Assembly: GCA_017430725.1 (NCBI GenBank)
Contig: JAFRMK010000002.1
Location: 33,971 to 97,970, forward strand
Length of the DNA stretch: 64,000 nt
Direction: 5' to 3'
Origin: Candidatus Saccharimonadota bacterium
Lineage (GTDB): Bacteria; Patescibacteriota; Saccharimonadia; Saccharimonadales; Saccharimonadaceae
Made by a program: the position numbers and the translations under genes. Position 1 is the first letter of the stretch; each line of letters opens with the position of its first letter. Positions 55,270 to 63,725 of this stretch are shown here, piece after piece. The notes beneath the pieces were generated by a model. That model was not told the origin of the DNA, searched no databases, and saw only the letters and a list, made by a program, of their open reading frames with translations.

Positions 55270-55842
55270 CTAGCGGTATTTCGCGATGAAGCTGCTGATG
55301 TCGGCATCGCTGTTCGCGTCATCGAGCCGGTCATAGATTTCACCGTTACGCACATAGAGCAAAGTCGGGGCGCCGTCACTGTTGTCGCCCAAAAAGGCGT
55401 CAAAGACGACATCGTCGGCCGATTCGCCGCTTTGGCTGTAGTCATATTGATAAATGCGGGCGCCATTTGCGGCAGCCTGGACCTTCTGTAGGAAGGTTGC
55501 GGTCGTGTCAGAATTAGTCGCTTGATTAGTGACCGCAATTAGACCAGTACCCTTGCTGAGATAGAGCATGTCGATCACCGTGCCGCCACTCAGTTCAACC
55601 AAGCCATGCTCGTTTGTCGCGGCATCACTTTTTGCCAGCTCGGCGAAATCGCCAGAATAAACGCTGTTGTCGTGACTGCCGGGCAGTAATTTCTGCGTCA
55701 CGCCCAGCGATAGGAAGATGACAACAAGGAGTGCCGTCAAAATGCTAACCAAGCAGCAAAGTGGCAGAATGTTCTTGTCGCAACGTCCGCAGCGTTCGCA
55801 ACGATTATTATTATGCTTGTTTGCATTTTTGGTTTCTGCCAT
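55270..55842 (-). CDS. Membrane-anchored thioredoxin-like protein without CxxC active site
   Basis: The 190-residue protein has a Cys-rich cytoplasmic head (RCERCGRCDK), one membrane segment (residues 28-50) and an outside domain that resembles a degenerate thioredoxin fold (AVTNQATNSDTTATFLQKVQ; GAPTLLYVRNGEIYDRLDD with a cis-Pro-like position). No CxxC is present in the outside domain, so it is probably not a redox enzyme. AGGAGGCAAATCACC precedes the ATG. Function unknown. Confidence 0.62.
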   Translation of the reverse strand: MAETKNANKHNNNRCERCGRCDKNILPLCCLVSILTALLVVIFLSLGVTQKLLPGSHDNSVYSGDFAELAKSDAATNEHGLVELSGGTVIDMLYLSKGTGLIAVTNQATNSDTTATFLQKVQAAANGARIYQYDYSQSGESADDVVFDAFLGDNSDGAPTLLYVRNGEIYDRLDDANSDADISSFIAKYR

Positions 55843-55890
55843 ATGGTGATTTGCCTCCTATTTTTCTTATGCCTATTTTAACACAAACGG

Positions 55891-58017
55891 CTAAACCTTG
55901 TTGATGACCGGAATGACGATTGGCGTGTGACCGGTTGCATCATACAAGATATGCGTAACGTCCTCTTTGATTTCTTCTTTCACGGCCTTGATGTCGGCTT
56001 CGGTCGCCATGCCGCGTTCGGTTTTGGCACGAAGATAGTGGCGGATTTTGCCAATCAGCTCTTCGGAATTATCAAGGTAAATGAAGGCGCGCGAAATGAT
56101 GTCGGGCGTTTTTACCAACCGACCAGTCTTTTTGCTCAGCGTCAGAACAACCACGAAGATGCCTTCGCGCGAGATGTGCACCCGGTCTTTCACGACCGCC
56201 TCGTTGACCTGCTGATCGGCGTCATCGTATAGCTTGTTGCCAACGGGGATGCGCCCATTTTTGTGAATGGTTTTGTCCGGCATGAGCTCGACGATGTCGC
56301 CATCATCGGCCACGATGATGTTGTCGCGGGGGATGCCGACAATATTCTCGGCCATTTCAGCGTTGTGTTCGAGCATGTAGAATTCACCGTGGTACGGCAT
56401 GTAGTTTTTGGGGTGTAGGTCGCTGACATATTTGACGTGGTCGTCGTAGTATGCATGGCCGGATAAGTGCAACGGACCGATGTTGGTAATGTGAGTCTTG
56501 CCGTGCTGAATAACTTGTGCGCCCTCGCGCAGCAGTCCGCCGACGGTCGAAAAAACGCGTGGTTCGTTGCCGGGAATGGGGCTGGAGCTGAAGACGATGG
56601 TGTCGGTGGCTTTGATTTTAATATAGCGATGCGAACCGGTAACCATGCGATTTAATACAGCATTCATCTCGCCCTGCGAGCCGGTACAGACAATCGTGAC
56701 CTTTTCGTCGGGGAGCTTCACGATGTCTTCCATTTTCATGATGGTGTCTTTTGGGATTTTGATAGCATGGGCGCGCAAAGCGACCTCAACGTTATTAATC
56801 ATTGAATAGCCAGCAAAGGCGACCTTACGACCGCGCTTGGCGGCTTCGCGCAAGACTAGCTCAATACGCTTAACCTGCGATGAGAAGCAAGAGATAATGA
56901 CACGCCCCTGAGCATAGTTGTCCATCACCTTGCCCATATTGTCACCGACATCGTACTCGCTGTGCGGATGACTGCCAGGAATATCGATGTTGGTCGATTC
57001 GTTCAGGAGCAAGGCGATGCCTTCAGTGTTCGCAATCTCTTTGAGGCGGTCATAATCGGCCGGCACGTCCATGGGGTTTGTCTCAAAACGCCAGTCACCC
57101 GACAATACGATGACGCCGTTTGGCGTGCGTACCACGATTGAGGTGTTACCGGGGATGGAATGCAACATATGTACAAATTCGACCGAAAGATGCTCGCTGA
57201 CCTTGATTTGTTGGTGCTTCAACGGGTCAACAATTTGGTAGTTCAGTTCTGGGACGTCGCTTAATTCTGACATCTGCTTTTTTATCATGCCGATAGTGAA
57301 AGCGGTGGCATAAATGGGGACCAATGGACCAAACAGCGGCAAAAGATGTCGACAACCACCGATGTGGTCGAGGTGAGCATGCGTGAAACAGATTGCCTTC
57401 ACTTTGTCACGATTATCGTCGAGCCATTTTGCGTCTGGCACCATGTAGTTCACACCGGGGTAATCATTATTGGCGAACAGCGTCCCCATATCGACGAGAA
57501 TGATTTCACCTTTATACTCGATGGCGGTCATGTTTTTGCCGATACCCAGCTCACCCAAGCCGCCGAGCGGAATCACCCGAACAGCGTCAGGATGTTGGCG
57601 CGCGCTGCGAATCTTGGCCAGGGTAACCTGTTCGCCGTGATAGCCATTGTAGCGTGATTTGTTGACAGGGATGCCGATGATGTGTTGCGTGGCCTGGGCG
57701 TTGACGTCCTGACTCAGCATACGCTGGTGGTGCACCATCTCGCCCTTGCGAACAGACACCAGGGAGCTAATATCAGCACGCTTATCGGCGGCGCTTTTGG
57801 TGGTTTTTTTCGTTGCAGTCTTTTTGGCGCTTGTCGCCTTCTTGGCCGTGGTTTTGCGGCGAACCAACTTCTCGTCTTTTCCGCCTGGCGCAAAGTTCGT
57901 ATTAAAATTGCGTTTCTGGTTTTCTTCAAATTGCTTTTTGATATTCGGCAGACGCTCGGCGCGACTTTTCAACAATTTGGCGCGACGCGCTGCCTCGGTT
58001 TTACTTTTATCGTTCAT
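55891..58017 (-). CDS. rnj: Ribonuclease J with Lys/Ala-rich N-terminal extension
   Basis: RNase J is an endonuclease and 5'-to-3' exonuclease of the metallo-beta-lactamase and beta-CASP type. Zinc motif HAHLDHIGG (near residue 211), GDWRFETNPMD, the beta-CASP part with IVCTGSQGEMNAVLNRM, and the last His in HLSGHAYYDDH are present. The first 120 or so residues are an extra basic tail like histone H1 (KKATSAKKTATKKTTKSAADK), probably an RNA-binding or disordered region. ATG 58017 has AAGGAA five bases upstream, so the longer open frame is rejected. An extended -10 (TGCTATAAT) lies about 105 nt upstream. Confidence 0.94.
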   Translation of the reverse strand: MNDKSKTEAARRAKLLKSRAERLPNIKKQFEENQKRNFNTNFAPGGKDEKLVRRKTTAKKATSAKKTATKKTTKSAADKRADISSLVSVRKGEMVHHQRMLSQDVNAQATQHIIGIPVNKSRYNGYHGEQVTLAKIRSARQHPDAVRVIPLGGLGELGIGKNMTAIEYKGEIILVDMGTLFANNDYPGVNYMVPDAKWLDDNRDKVKAICFTHAHLDHIGGCRHLLPLFGPLVPIYATAFTIGMIKKQMSELSDVPELNYQIVDPLKHQQIKVSEHLSVEFVHMLHSIPGNTSIVVRTPNGVIVLSGDWRFETNPMDVPADYDRLKEIANTEGIALLLNESTNIDIPGSHPHSEYDVGDNMGKVMDNYAQGRVIISCFSSQVKRIELVLREAAKRGRKVAFAGYSMINNVEVALRAHAIKIPKDTIMKMEDIVKLPDEKVTIVCTGSQGEMNAVLNRMVTGSHRYIKIKATDTIVFSSSPIPGNEPRVFSTVGGLLREGAQVIQHGKTHITNIGPLHLSGHAYYDDHVKYVSDLHPKNYMPYHGEFYMLEHNAEMAENIVGIPRDNIIVADDGDIVELMPDKTIHKNGRIPVGNKLYDDADQQVNEAVVKDRVHISREGIFVVVLTLSKKTGRLVKTPDIISRAFIYLDNSEELIGKIRHYLRAKTERGMATEADIKAVKEEIKEDVTHILYDATGHTPIVIPVINKV

Positions 58018-58151
58018 GGTTTCCTTTTTAATATTTACGTTTTCTCCCCACACTGAAGCGCCCGATATCCCCACAAAAAGGAGCTGTCGGTTGTTTCGCA
58101 CAAGTCAGTAAAAGTAGCTTTATTATAGCACTAGATTTTGGTTTTGGGCAA

Positions 58152-58176
58152 GAAAAAGCCCCGGTCGTGCCGGGGC
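58152..58176 (-). terminator. Rho-independent terminator
   Basis: A perfect stem GCCCCGG / CCGGGGC (58158-58176) is followed on the minus strand by a T run. It ends the 58.2 kb orphan gene upstream of the rnj promoter. Confidence 0.9.
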
Positions 58177-58188
58177 AGAAGCATATAC

Positions 58189-58722
58189 TTATTGTTTGCG
58201 CTGGCGCTTAGTGCGATTAGCCAGGAGCTCGTTGTAGCGCGCCATCAGATCGGGCACGCTCTGGGGCTGGATAAGCTCGCGACCTTCCACTTCCAGCGGC
58301 GGCAAAACGGTCGGCACGCCTCGCTCGATTTTTTCGAGCTCAGCGTTGCACCAATCATGCACGCGCGCACGCAAGTCGCAGTCCTCCTCTGAGAGGACCA
58401 TCCGCCCGAAAAACCACTCATATCTTCGGTCTCCGGCATCGCGCTTGATGCCCGCATTATCGGAGGCTCGCAGGAATCTGCGCCAATCGGTATCGCGCAG
58501 CTCCTTTTCCTTCTTCTTGATAGAATCCTCCAGCCGACCTTTATCGCCGTCATAATAATTCTTGAGCGTACGGATGCACTCAGGATTGACGACTGCCTCG
58601 TCGAGGTTGAAGAGTAAGCTCTTCTTGCTGGCCAGACGACCGCAGGAATTTGCTAGCTCCTTGAGGCGGACATAGTACGCCTTCGTTTCAGGCGTATAGT
58701 AATACTTCTTTTTTGGTGGCAT
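58189..58722 (-). CDS. Orphan protein of unknown function (177 aa)
   Basis: No family is recognised. The protein is soluble, very rich in charged residues and mostly helical, with a basic start (MPPKKKYYYTPETKAYYVRL), a central KKKEKELRDTDWRRFLRAS and a basic tail (RTKRQRKQ). It could bind nucleic acid, by composition only. AGAAAGGA-TGGTGAT precedes the ATG (a long Shine-Dalgarno with one base inserted). It has its own consensus promoter and terminator, and is the only one of the orphan genes on the minus strand. Confidence 0.72.
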   Translation of the reverse strand: MPPKKKYYYTPETKAYYVRLKELANSCGRLASKKSLLFNLDEAVVNPECIRTLKNYYDGDKGRLEDSIKKKEKELRDTDWRRFLRASDNAGIKRDAGDRRYEWFFGRMVLSEEDCDLRARVHDWCNAELEKIERGVPTVLPPLEVEGRELIQPQSVPDLMARYNELLANRTKRQRKQ

Positions 58723-58795
58723 TCATATCACCATCCTTTCTTGAATGCCGTGTATGAAAAAAGTGAGCTATGGCCATGGGAAAGCCATCCCTATG

Positions 58796-58823
58796 ATTAT
58801 AGCACGTTATTTAATTTTGTCAA
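58796..58823 (-). promoter_or_regulatory. Consensus promoter of the 58.2 kb orphan gene
   Basis: On the minus strand TTGACA (58818-58823) and TATAAT (58796-58801) are 16 nt apart, both perfect. The leader is about 67 nt and can form a GGC / GCC-rich hairpin near its 5' end. Confidence 0.85.
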
Positions 58824-58855
58824 TACGTGCCAGTGGGGTTTTGTGTGTTTTGAGA

Positions 58856-58885
58856 CAAAAAGGACGGCCGAAACATCGACCGTCC
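58856..58885 (-). terminator. Rho-independent terminator of nusA
   Basis: GGACGG / CCGTCC (58862-58885) is followed on the minus strand by five T, 20 nt after the nusA stop. Confidence 0.85.
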
Positions 58886-58904
58886 GTCTACGTAATTGGG
58901 CGCG

Positions 58905-60029
58905 CTAGGCCTCGTTGTCGGCCAATTCAGCCTCTTCGCTCTCCTCGAGCGCAGAAAGCAGCGAGTCTTCCACGTTTTTCTTTTTCTTCTTTTCGGGAGC
59001 CTTGGCGACAGTGACGTCGATATCGTAGCCGGTCAAATTGCTAGCCAGGCGTACGTTCTGTCCGCCACGGCCAATCGCAATTGACTGCTGGTCTTTTGCG
59101 ACATAGACTGTGGCCTTTTTGCCCGTAATTTCGACTGTCTGAATTTCGGCGGGACTCAATGCTTCGCGAATAAATTCAGATGCATTGTCGCTCCAGTTGA
59201 TGATGTCGATTTTTTCGCGGTCACCGATTTCGTTCATTACGGCCTGAACGCGGATGCCATGTCCGCCGACAAAGGTGCCGACCGGGTCAACGCCGCCCAT
59301 ACTGGCAGCAACGGCAATCTTAGTGCGCACGCCAGCCTCACGCGCAATCCCCTTAATCTCAACGGCGCCAGTTTCAATTTCCGGCACTTCTTGACGGAAG
59401 AGATATTCGATCAGCTCAGCACAGCCGCGGCTGAGAATTAGTTGTGCGCCGCCACGCTCATTACGCTCAATTTCCTTAATATAGACTTTGACGCGGTTGC
59501 CCACGCTGTAGTATTCGCCGGCGATTTGCTCACTTTTTGGCATGATGCCAGTGGCTTTACCCAGGTCAATGCGCACCAGGCGCGGCTCGACGCCAACGAC
59601 CGTGCCGTTGACGACGCTGCCGATACGGTCTTCGTATTCGGCCAGAATCGCATCACGCTCAGCCTCACGCAGGCGCTGAACAACCACTTGTTTAGCGGTC
59701 TGCGAAGCGACATAGCCAAATTTTTCGGCTTTGTGTTTCTCTTCGACCACGTCGCCGATTTTTTTGCCTTTTGCTTCGCGCAAAGGAATTTCGGTTGCCG
59801 GGTCATAGGCAACGTCGTTCTCGATCACGGTGCGAATCACATAAACGTCGGCTTCGCCGGTGTTCATATCCAATTCACAGCGCACATTCATGTCTTTTTC
59901 GCCTTTATCTTTGCGCCAGGCGGCCGCAATGGCCTGCTGAATGACGTCCAGCACGACGTCTTTTGGCAGATTTTTTTCTTCCGCGATAATGTCCACCATC
60001 GCTGTCATTTGCTTCAGATCTAAATCCAT
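58905..60029 (-). CDS. nusA: Transcription termination/antitermination factor NusA
   Basis: NusA binds RNA polymerase and RNA to control pausing, termination and antitermination. The 374-residue protein has the N-terminal polymerase-binding domain (ALLDVIQQ-like DVVLDVIQQAIAAAWRKD), an S1 domain (GSVVNGTVVGVEPRLVRIDLG), KH1 (DPVGTFVGGHGIRVQAVMNEI) and KH2 (YVAKDQQSIAIGRGGQNVRLAS), then an acidic tail. It lacks the C-terminal acidic repeats of E. coli, as in Gram-positive bacteria. AAAGGAG precedes the ATG, after a leader of about 75 nt. It is divergent from the 60.2 kb orphan gene. Confidence 0.96.
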   Translation of the reverse strand: MDLDLKQMTAMVDIIAEEKNLPKDVVLDVIQQAIAAAWRKDKGEKDMNVRCELDMNTGEADVYVIRTVIENDVAYDPATEIPLREAKGKKIGDVVEEKHKAEKFGYVASQTAKQVVVQRLREAERDAILAEYEDRIGSVVNGTVVGVEPRLVRIDLGKATGIMPKSEQIAGEYYSVGNRVKVYIKEIERNERGGAQLILSRGCAELIEYLFRQEVPEIETGAVEIKGIAREAGVRTKIAVAASMGGVDPVGTFVGGHGIRVQAVMNEIGDREKIDIINWSDNASEFIREALSPAEIQTVEITGKKATVYVAKDQQSIAIGRGGQNVRLASNLTGYDIDVTVAKAPEKKKKKNVEDSLLSALEESEEAELADNEA

Positions 60030-60110
60030 TGTTACTCCTTTCTTTTCACGCTCTGTCGAGGGCTTAAAAATACCGTCCCTCTTCAGGCCGGTCTGTATCT
60101 GTATATTATT

Positions 60111-60139
60111 ATGATAGCAAATCGGGGATATTGCGTCAA
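60111..60139 (-). promoter_or_regulatory. Promoter of nusA
   Basis: On the minus strand TTGACG (60134-60139) and TATCAT (60111-60116) are 17 nt apart. Predicted start near 60104. Confidence 0.75.
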
Positions 60140-60177
60140 GACTCTCTGTTTTTTTATTGATTTTGATGTGCTTATAC

Positions 60178-60206
60178 TGGACAAATAGACAAAAGTGTGA
60201 TATAAT
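60178..60206 (+). promoter_or_regulatory. Promoter of the 60.2 kb orphan membrane protein
   Basis: TGGACA (60178-60183) and TATAAT (60201-60206) are 17 nt apart. It is divergent from the nusA promoter, and the two regions together fill the gap 60030-60248. Confidence 0.75.
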
Positions 60207-60248
60207 AGGGGTATACCTTTGGTGGGTAGTACATTATGAGGTGATAAA

Positions 60249-60911
60249 ATGGCAAATTTGAACAAAAAGTTTTTTGAAAACTGGGGCGACCGGACGATGA
60301 TTCTGACGGTCGTACTCTGCATCATTTGGCCGGTGGCCGGAGTAATCCGTACGGTTTGGGACAACGCCTTTTGGGCTTCCGTATCCCGAGTCTGCGGCTT
60401 CCTTCTGCCGCTCTGCCTTGGCATCGCGCTAGTCTGCTGGGTAATCAGCCTGGTAGCCAGCGACGATGAAGGCGCAGCAGAAAGCCGCCCAAAACAATTA
60501 CTCCGGCTCAGCTTCGGCCTGGCGTTGACAACCATCGGAGCAGAGCTCTGTAAGTGGCTACTCCAGCTGCTGGCGTATGCATTGCGCGAGGGTGGTTTCT
60601 TCCGTAGCTTCTGCGAAATTTCCGCCAGTTGTCTCGGAAAGCTTGTCCTCCCCTGTTTCCTCGCCGCCGTAGCGGCGCTCGTTGTCGCCTTTATGGTGAT
60701 GCCGAACGAGAAACGGGCGACACTGTTCGCTGGTCCGCAGCCGGCAAAAAAGCCACAAAAAACAAGCGCATCGGACGAGGAAGACTTGTTTGATACGCCA
60801 AAAGACGAATCTTCCATCCCACCAAAGGAAGCAAGTTGTCCTGCTCGCACCGAGGGGGACAACGACGAGTTAGCCGATTTCTTCGCGAGTGTTCGCAAGA
60901 AGAGCGTCTAG
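60249..60911 (+). CDS. Orphan membrane protein, unknown function (220 aa)
   Basis: No family is recognised. The protein has about four hydrophobic segments (near residues 18-38, 45-70, 90-112 and 125-150) and then a polar, disordered tail of about 65 residues rich in P, K, D and S (QPAKKPQKTSASDEEDLFD). TGAGGTGAT, a long Shine-Dalgarno, stands before the ATG. A good promoter and a strong terminator make it a single-gene unit. The four-helix plan with a charged tail gives no functional hint. Confidence 0.74.
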   Translation: MANLNKKFFENWGDRTMILTVVLCIIWPVAGVIRTVWDNAFWASVSRVCGFLLPLCLGIALVCWVISLVASDDEGAAESRPKQLLRLSFGLALTTIGAELCKWLLQLLAYALREGGFFRSFCEISASCLGKLVLPCFLAAVAALVVAFMVMPNEKRATLFAGPQPAKKPQKTSASDEEDLFDTPKDESSIPPKEASCPARTEGDNDELADFFASVRKKSV

Positions 60912-60918
60912 CCCGTGC

Positions 60919-60946
60919 GGGGAGCCAGCTGGCTCCCCATTTTTTA
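60919..60946 (+). terminator. Rho-independent terminator
   Basis: A perfect 8-bp stem GGGGAGCC / GGCTCCCC with an AGCT loop is followed by ATTTTTTA. It separates the orphan membrane protein from the P-type ATPase. Confidence 0.93.
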
Positions 60947-60973
60947 TGGCAAAATGCTATAATAATTAGTACG

Positions 60974-63385
60974 ATGTCGAAGAACGTGAAACGGCCAAAG
61001 GGGCTGAGCAGCGAGGAGGTAAAAGAGCGACGTCGCCGTGGACTGAGCAACGATTCAGTGCAGGCGCCATCGAAGAGCATCAAACAGATTGTGTTTGATA
61101 ACACCTTCACATATTTCAACCTGGTATTTGTCGTACTGGCGGTGATTTTGGCGCTGGTGCGTTCGTTTCGCGACATTACTTTTATGCCGGTCGTGATCGC
61201 CAATACGATCATCGGTATCATTCAGGAAATCCGCTCGAAAATTGTACTTGATAAGATGTCTATCTTGAACGCCCCGACGGCACATGTCTTGCGCGATGGC
61301 AAAGAGCAGGAAATTGACGCTGAATGGCTCGTGCAAGATGATGTGGTACGCTTTGCGGCGGGCAATCAGATACCGGCCGACGCCAAAATCCTACAAGGCA
61401 GCGTGGCGGTGAACGAATCGCTCCTAACAGGCGAAGCCGACGACGTTCACAAAGAACTTGGCGATGAGCTGCTGTCAGGAAGTTTCGTTGTTTCTGGTGA
61501 ATGTTATGCTAAGCTGACCAAGGTTGGCGCCGAATCGTATATCAGCAAATTGACCTTGGGAGCAAAGCGCGAACGCAACAAAGAACAGTCCGAGATTATT
61601 CGCTCTTTGAACCGCATTGTCACCTTTGCGGGGATCGCGATTATTCCGATTGGCTTAATTCTGTTTAGCCAACAGTTTTTTGGCGGTGGCCAGAACATCC
61701 AGACCGCCGTTCAAGGCGCAGTGGCGGCGATGATTGGCATGATTCCGGAGGGGCTGTTCTTACTCTCCAGCGTCGCCTTGGCGATTAGCGCGATGACGCT
61801 GGCGCAAAATAAAGTGCTGCCACACGACATGAAAAGCATTGAGACTTTGGCGCGAGTTGACACGCTGTGCGTCGACAAAACCGGCACCATCACAGATGCA
61901 CATATGAAAATTGCGGAGCTGATAATACCCAAAGGCGGCGCGCTAAAACACGACGAAGTATTTCGGCTCGCTAGCGATTTTGCTCGCGCTCAACAGGCCG
62001 ATAATATTACCATGGAGGCCGTGAAGGAATACTTTAATAAGCCGCACGAGTCGGCCGAAGCAACATCAGTAGTGGGCTTTTCGTCGGAGTATAAGTACAG
62101 TGGGGTGAACTTCGCGGATGCCAATTACGTGATGGGTGCGCCCGACCTAATTCTCGGCAAGGCCTTTGCGCAATACGAGGCCGAAATCGAGCGCTATAGC
62201 CGTCGAGGCTACCGAGTTTTGGCTTTCTGCAAGTGTAAGCAACCGAGCGATGGCGGTCCCATTCATGGTAAAGTTGAGCTGCTCGGCCTAATTCTACTGA
62301 GTAATCCGATTCGTGAAAATGCTGCGAAAACATTCAAGTATTTTGCGAAGCAGGGCGTACGCGTGATTGTAATATCGGGAGATGCGCCGTTAACGGTATC
62401 AGAAGTAGCAAAGAAGGCTGGCATCAAAAACGCCCAAAAATACATTGATGCCGGCAAATTACAAGATGAGGCAAGCATGCGCAAGGCTTTGAAGAAATAC
62501 ACCGTCTTTGGGCGCGTAACGCCAGACCAAAAGCGCCAATTTGTGCAGCTACTGCAAGAAGATGGCCACACGGTCGGTATGACCGGTGACGGAGTTAACG
62601 ATATCCTCGCTCTGCGTGATGCCGATTGCGGTATCGCAATGGCGAGTGGCAGCGATGCGGCAATGCAAGCCGCACAGTTAGTGTTGCTTGATTCGGATTT
62701 TGGTAGGATGCCGGGAGTGGTCCTACAGGGGCGACAGGTCGTAAACAACCTTGAATGTTCCGGCAGCCTCTTCCTGGTGAAAAATACCTTTTCTCTCGCA
62801 ACCAGCCTGATGGCAATCCTGCTTGCGATTCGCTATCCGTTGCAACCGGCGCACATCTCGCTCGTCAGCATGTTCACGATTGGTATTCCAGGCTTTCTAC
62901 TGTCGCAAATGCCAAACACAAATCTGATTCGTGGCAGTTTTATTTATAATGTTCTGACACGGGCGATTCCGGGCGGTCTAACTGACATGATTATCGTGGC
63001 GCTGATGATGCTACTGGGCGCCATCTTCGACTTCTCAAGTAGCGAAATCGCCACCGCTTCGACGATTTTGATTGGTGTGGTCGGCTTCATGATGGTTTAT
63101 CGCGCCTGCCAACCGATGACTCGTCCAAAGTGGGGCATCTTCTTGGGGTGTATCGCCGGAATGGTCGCCTGCTTCTGGTTCCTGCCGGGGCTCTTTAATC
63201 TTTCGCCACTTTCGCTTGAAACGACCATTATCTGTGTCGGGCTGAGCTTTGCGAGCTATCCAATTTTGAAATATCTGACCACGCTAATCAATCGATTGGG
63301 TGCAAAGGTTTTGCGGTTCGCCGACAAATACTCGCAACGCGTGGCCTCGCTCGCCAAGGAAATGTGGGACGACCGCGCAAATTAG
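60974..63385 (+). CDS. Cation-transporting P-type ATPase (CtpE-like, probably Ca2+)
   Basis: The 803-residue protein pumps a cation using ATP. It has the actuator motif TGEADDVHK (usual TGES), the membrane helix 4 motif MIPEGLFLL, the phosphorylated Asp in VDKTGTITD (near residue 300), the hinge GDGVNDILALRDADCGIAMASGSDAA (near 537) in pieces GDGVND and ALRDAD, and about eight to ten membrane segments. MIPEGL followed by LARVDTLCVDKTGT resembles mycobacterial CtpE, a calcium importer; the ion here is inferred. ATG 60974 lies 10 nt after TATAAT; the longer open frame overlaps the terminator upstream and is rejected. Confidence 0.9.
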   Translation: MSKNVKRPKGLSSEEVKERRRRGLSNDSVQAPSKSIKQIVFDNTFTYFNLVFVVLAVILALVRSFRDITFMPVVIANTIIGIIQEIRSKIVLDKMSILNAPTAHVLRDGKEQEIDAEWLVQDDVVRFAAGNQIPADAKILQGSVAVNESLLTGEADDVHKELGDELLSGSFVVSGECYAKLTKVGAESYISKLTLGAKRERNKEQSEIIRSLNRIVTFAGIAIIPIGLILFSQQFFGGGQNIQTAVQGAVAAMIGMIPEGLFLLSSVALAISAMTLAQNKVLPHDMKSIETLARVDTLCVDKTGTITDAHMKIAELIIPKGGALKHDEVFRLASDFARAQQADNITMEAVKEYFNKPHESAEATSVVGFSSEYKYSGVNFADANYVMGAPDLILGKAFAQYEAEIERYSRRGYRVLAFCKCKQPSDGGPIHGKVELLGLILLSNPIRENAAKTFKYFAKQGVRVIVISGDAPLTVSEVAKKAGIKNAQKYIDAGKLQDEASMRKALKKYTVFGRVTPDQKRQFVQLLQEDGHTVGMTGDGVNDILALRDADCGIAMASGSDAAMQAAQLVLLDSDFGRMPGVVLQGRQVVNNLECSGSLFLVKNTFSLATSLMAILLAIRYPLQPAHISLVSMFTIGIPGFLLSQMPNTNLIRGSFIYNVLTRAIPGGLTDMIIVALMMLLGAIFDFSSSEIATASTILIGVVGFMMVYRACQPMTRPKWGIFLGCIAGMVACFWFLPGLFNLSPLSLETTIICVGLSFASYPILKYLTTLINRLGAKVLRFADKYSQRVASLAKEMWDDRAN

Positions 63386-63396
63386 TGGCCTGTCTA

Positions 63397-63429
63397 CAAA
63401 AAAAGAACGCCCCGAAAGGCGCTCTTTTT
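63397..63429. terminator. Bidirectional terminator between the ATPase and the rRNA operon
   Basis: GAACGCC / GGCGCTC (one mismatch) is flanked by A7 and T5. It can end the ATPase transcript on the plus strand and the rRNA transcript on the minus strand. Confidence 0.85.
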
Positions 63430-63468
63430 GAAGACAGCGGCCGACCCATTAAGGTGAGCCCCTGTATA

Positions 63469-63578
63469 ATTCGGCATCTTGCTATTTTCCCACTTTCGCA
63501 GTACGTTCGCCGCGGCCAGGCTTGACTTCTGTGTTCGGAATGTGAACAGGTATTTCCCTGGTGCTATGGACACCGATG
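63469..63578 (-). rRNA. rrf: 5S ribosomal RNA
   Basis: On the minus strand the RNA of about 110 nt has the loop A/helix II region TCCATAGC, the universal CATTCCGAACACAGAAGTCAAG-type core (CCGAACACAGAAGTCAAGC), and GTACTGCGAAAGTGGGA. Helix I can form from TCGGTGTC / GATGCCGA. The ends are estimated from helix I. Confidence 0.93.
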
Positions 63579-63683
63579 CAGGAGCTCAAGCGAAAGCTTC
63601 AGCACTTGCATCGATGTAAGATGCGATGACACATATTTAATTGGCTCTGACACTATTCAGTATCAGTTACTAGTTAAGTCTAC

Positions 63684-63725
63684 TCTACTTATTGTCCTTA
63701 TGCAAGCATAAAAACAATAAGTAGA
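63684..63725 (-). other. Long hairpin in the 23S-5S spacer, probable rRNA processing stem
   Basis: TCTACTTATTGT pairs perfectly with ACAATAAGTAGA (12 bp), and an inner TTATGC / GCATAA stem continues it. It lies at the 3' end of 23S. The rest of the 23S-5S spacer (63579-63683) shows no other gene; I saw no tRNA in it. Confidence 0.6.

Noticed and set aside
60836..60973. N-terminal extension of the P-type ATPase from the longer open frame
   Set aside because: It overlaps the end of the orphan membrane-protein gene and its terminator. A TATAAT box just before ATG 60974 supports the shorter start.
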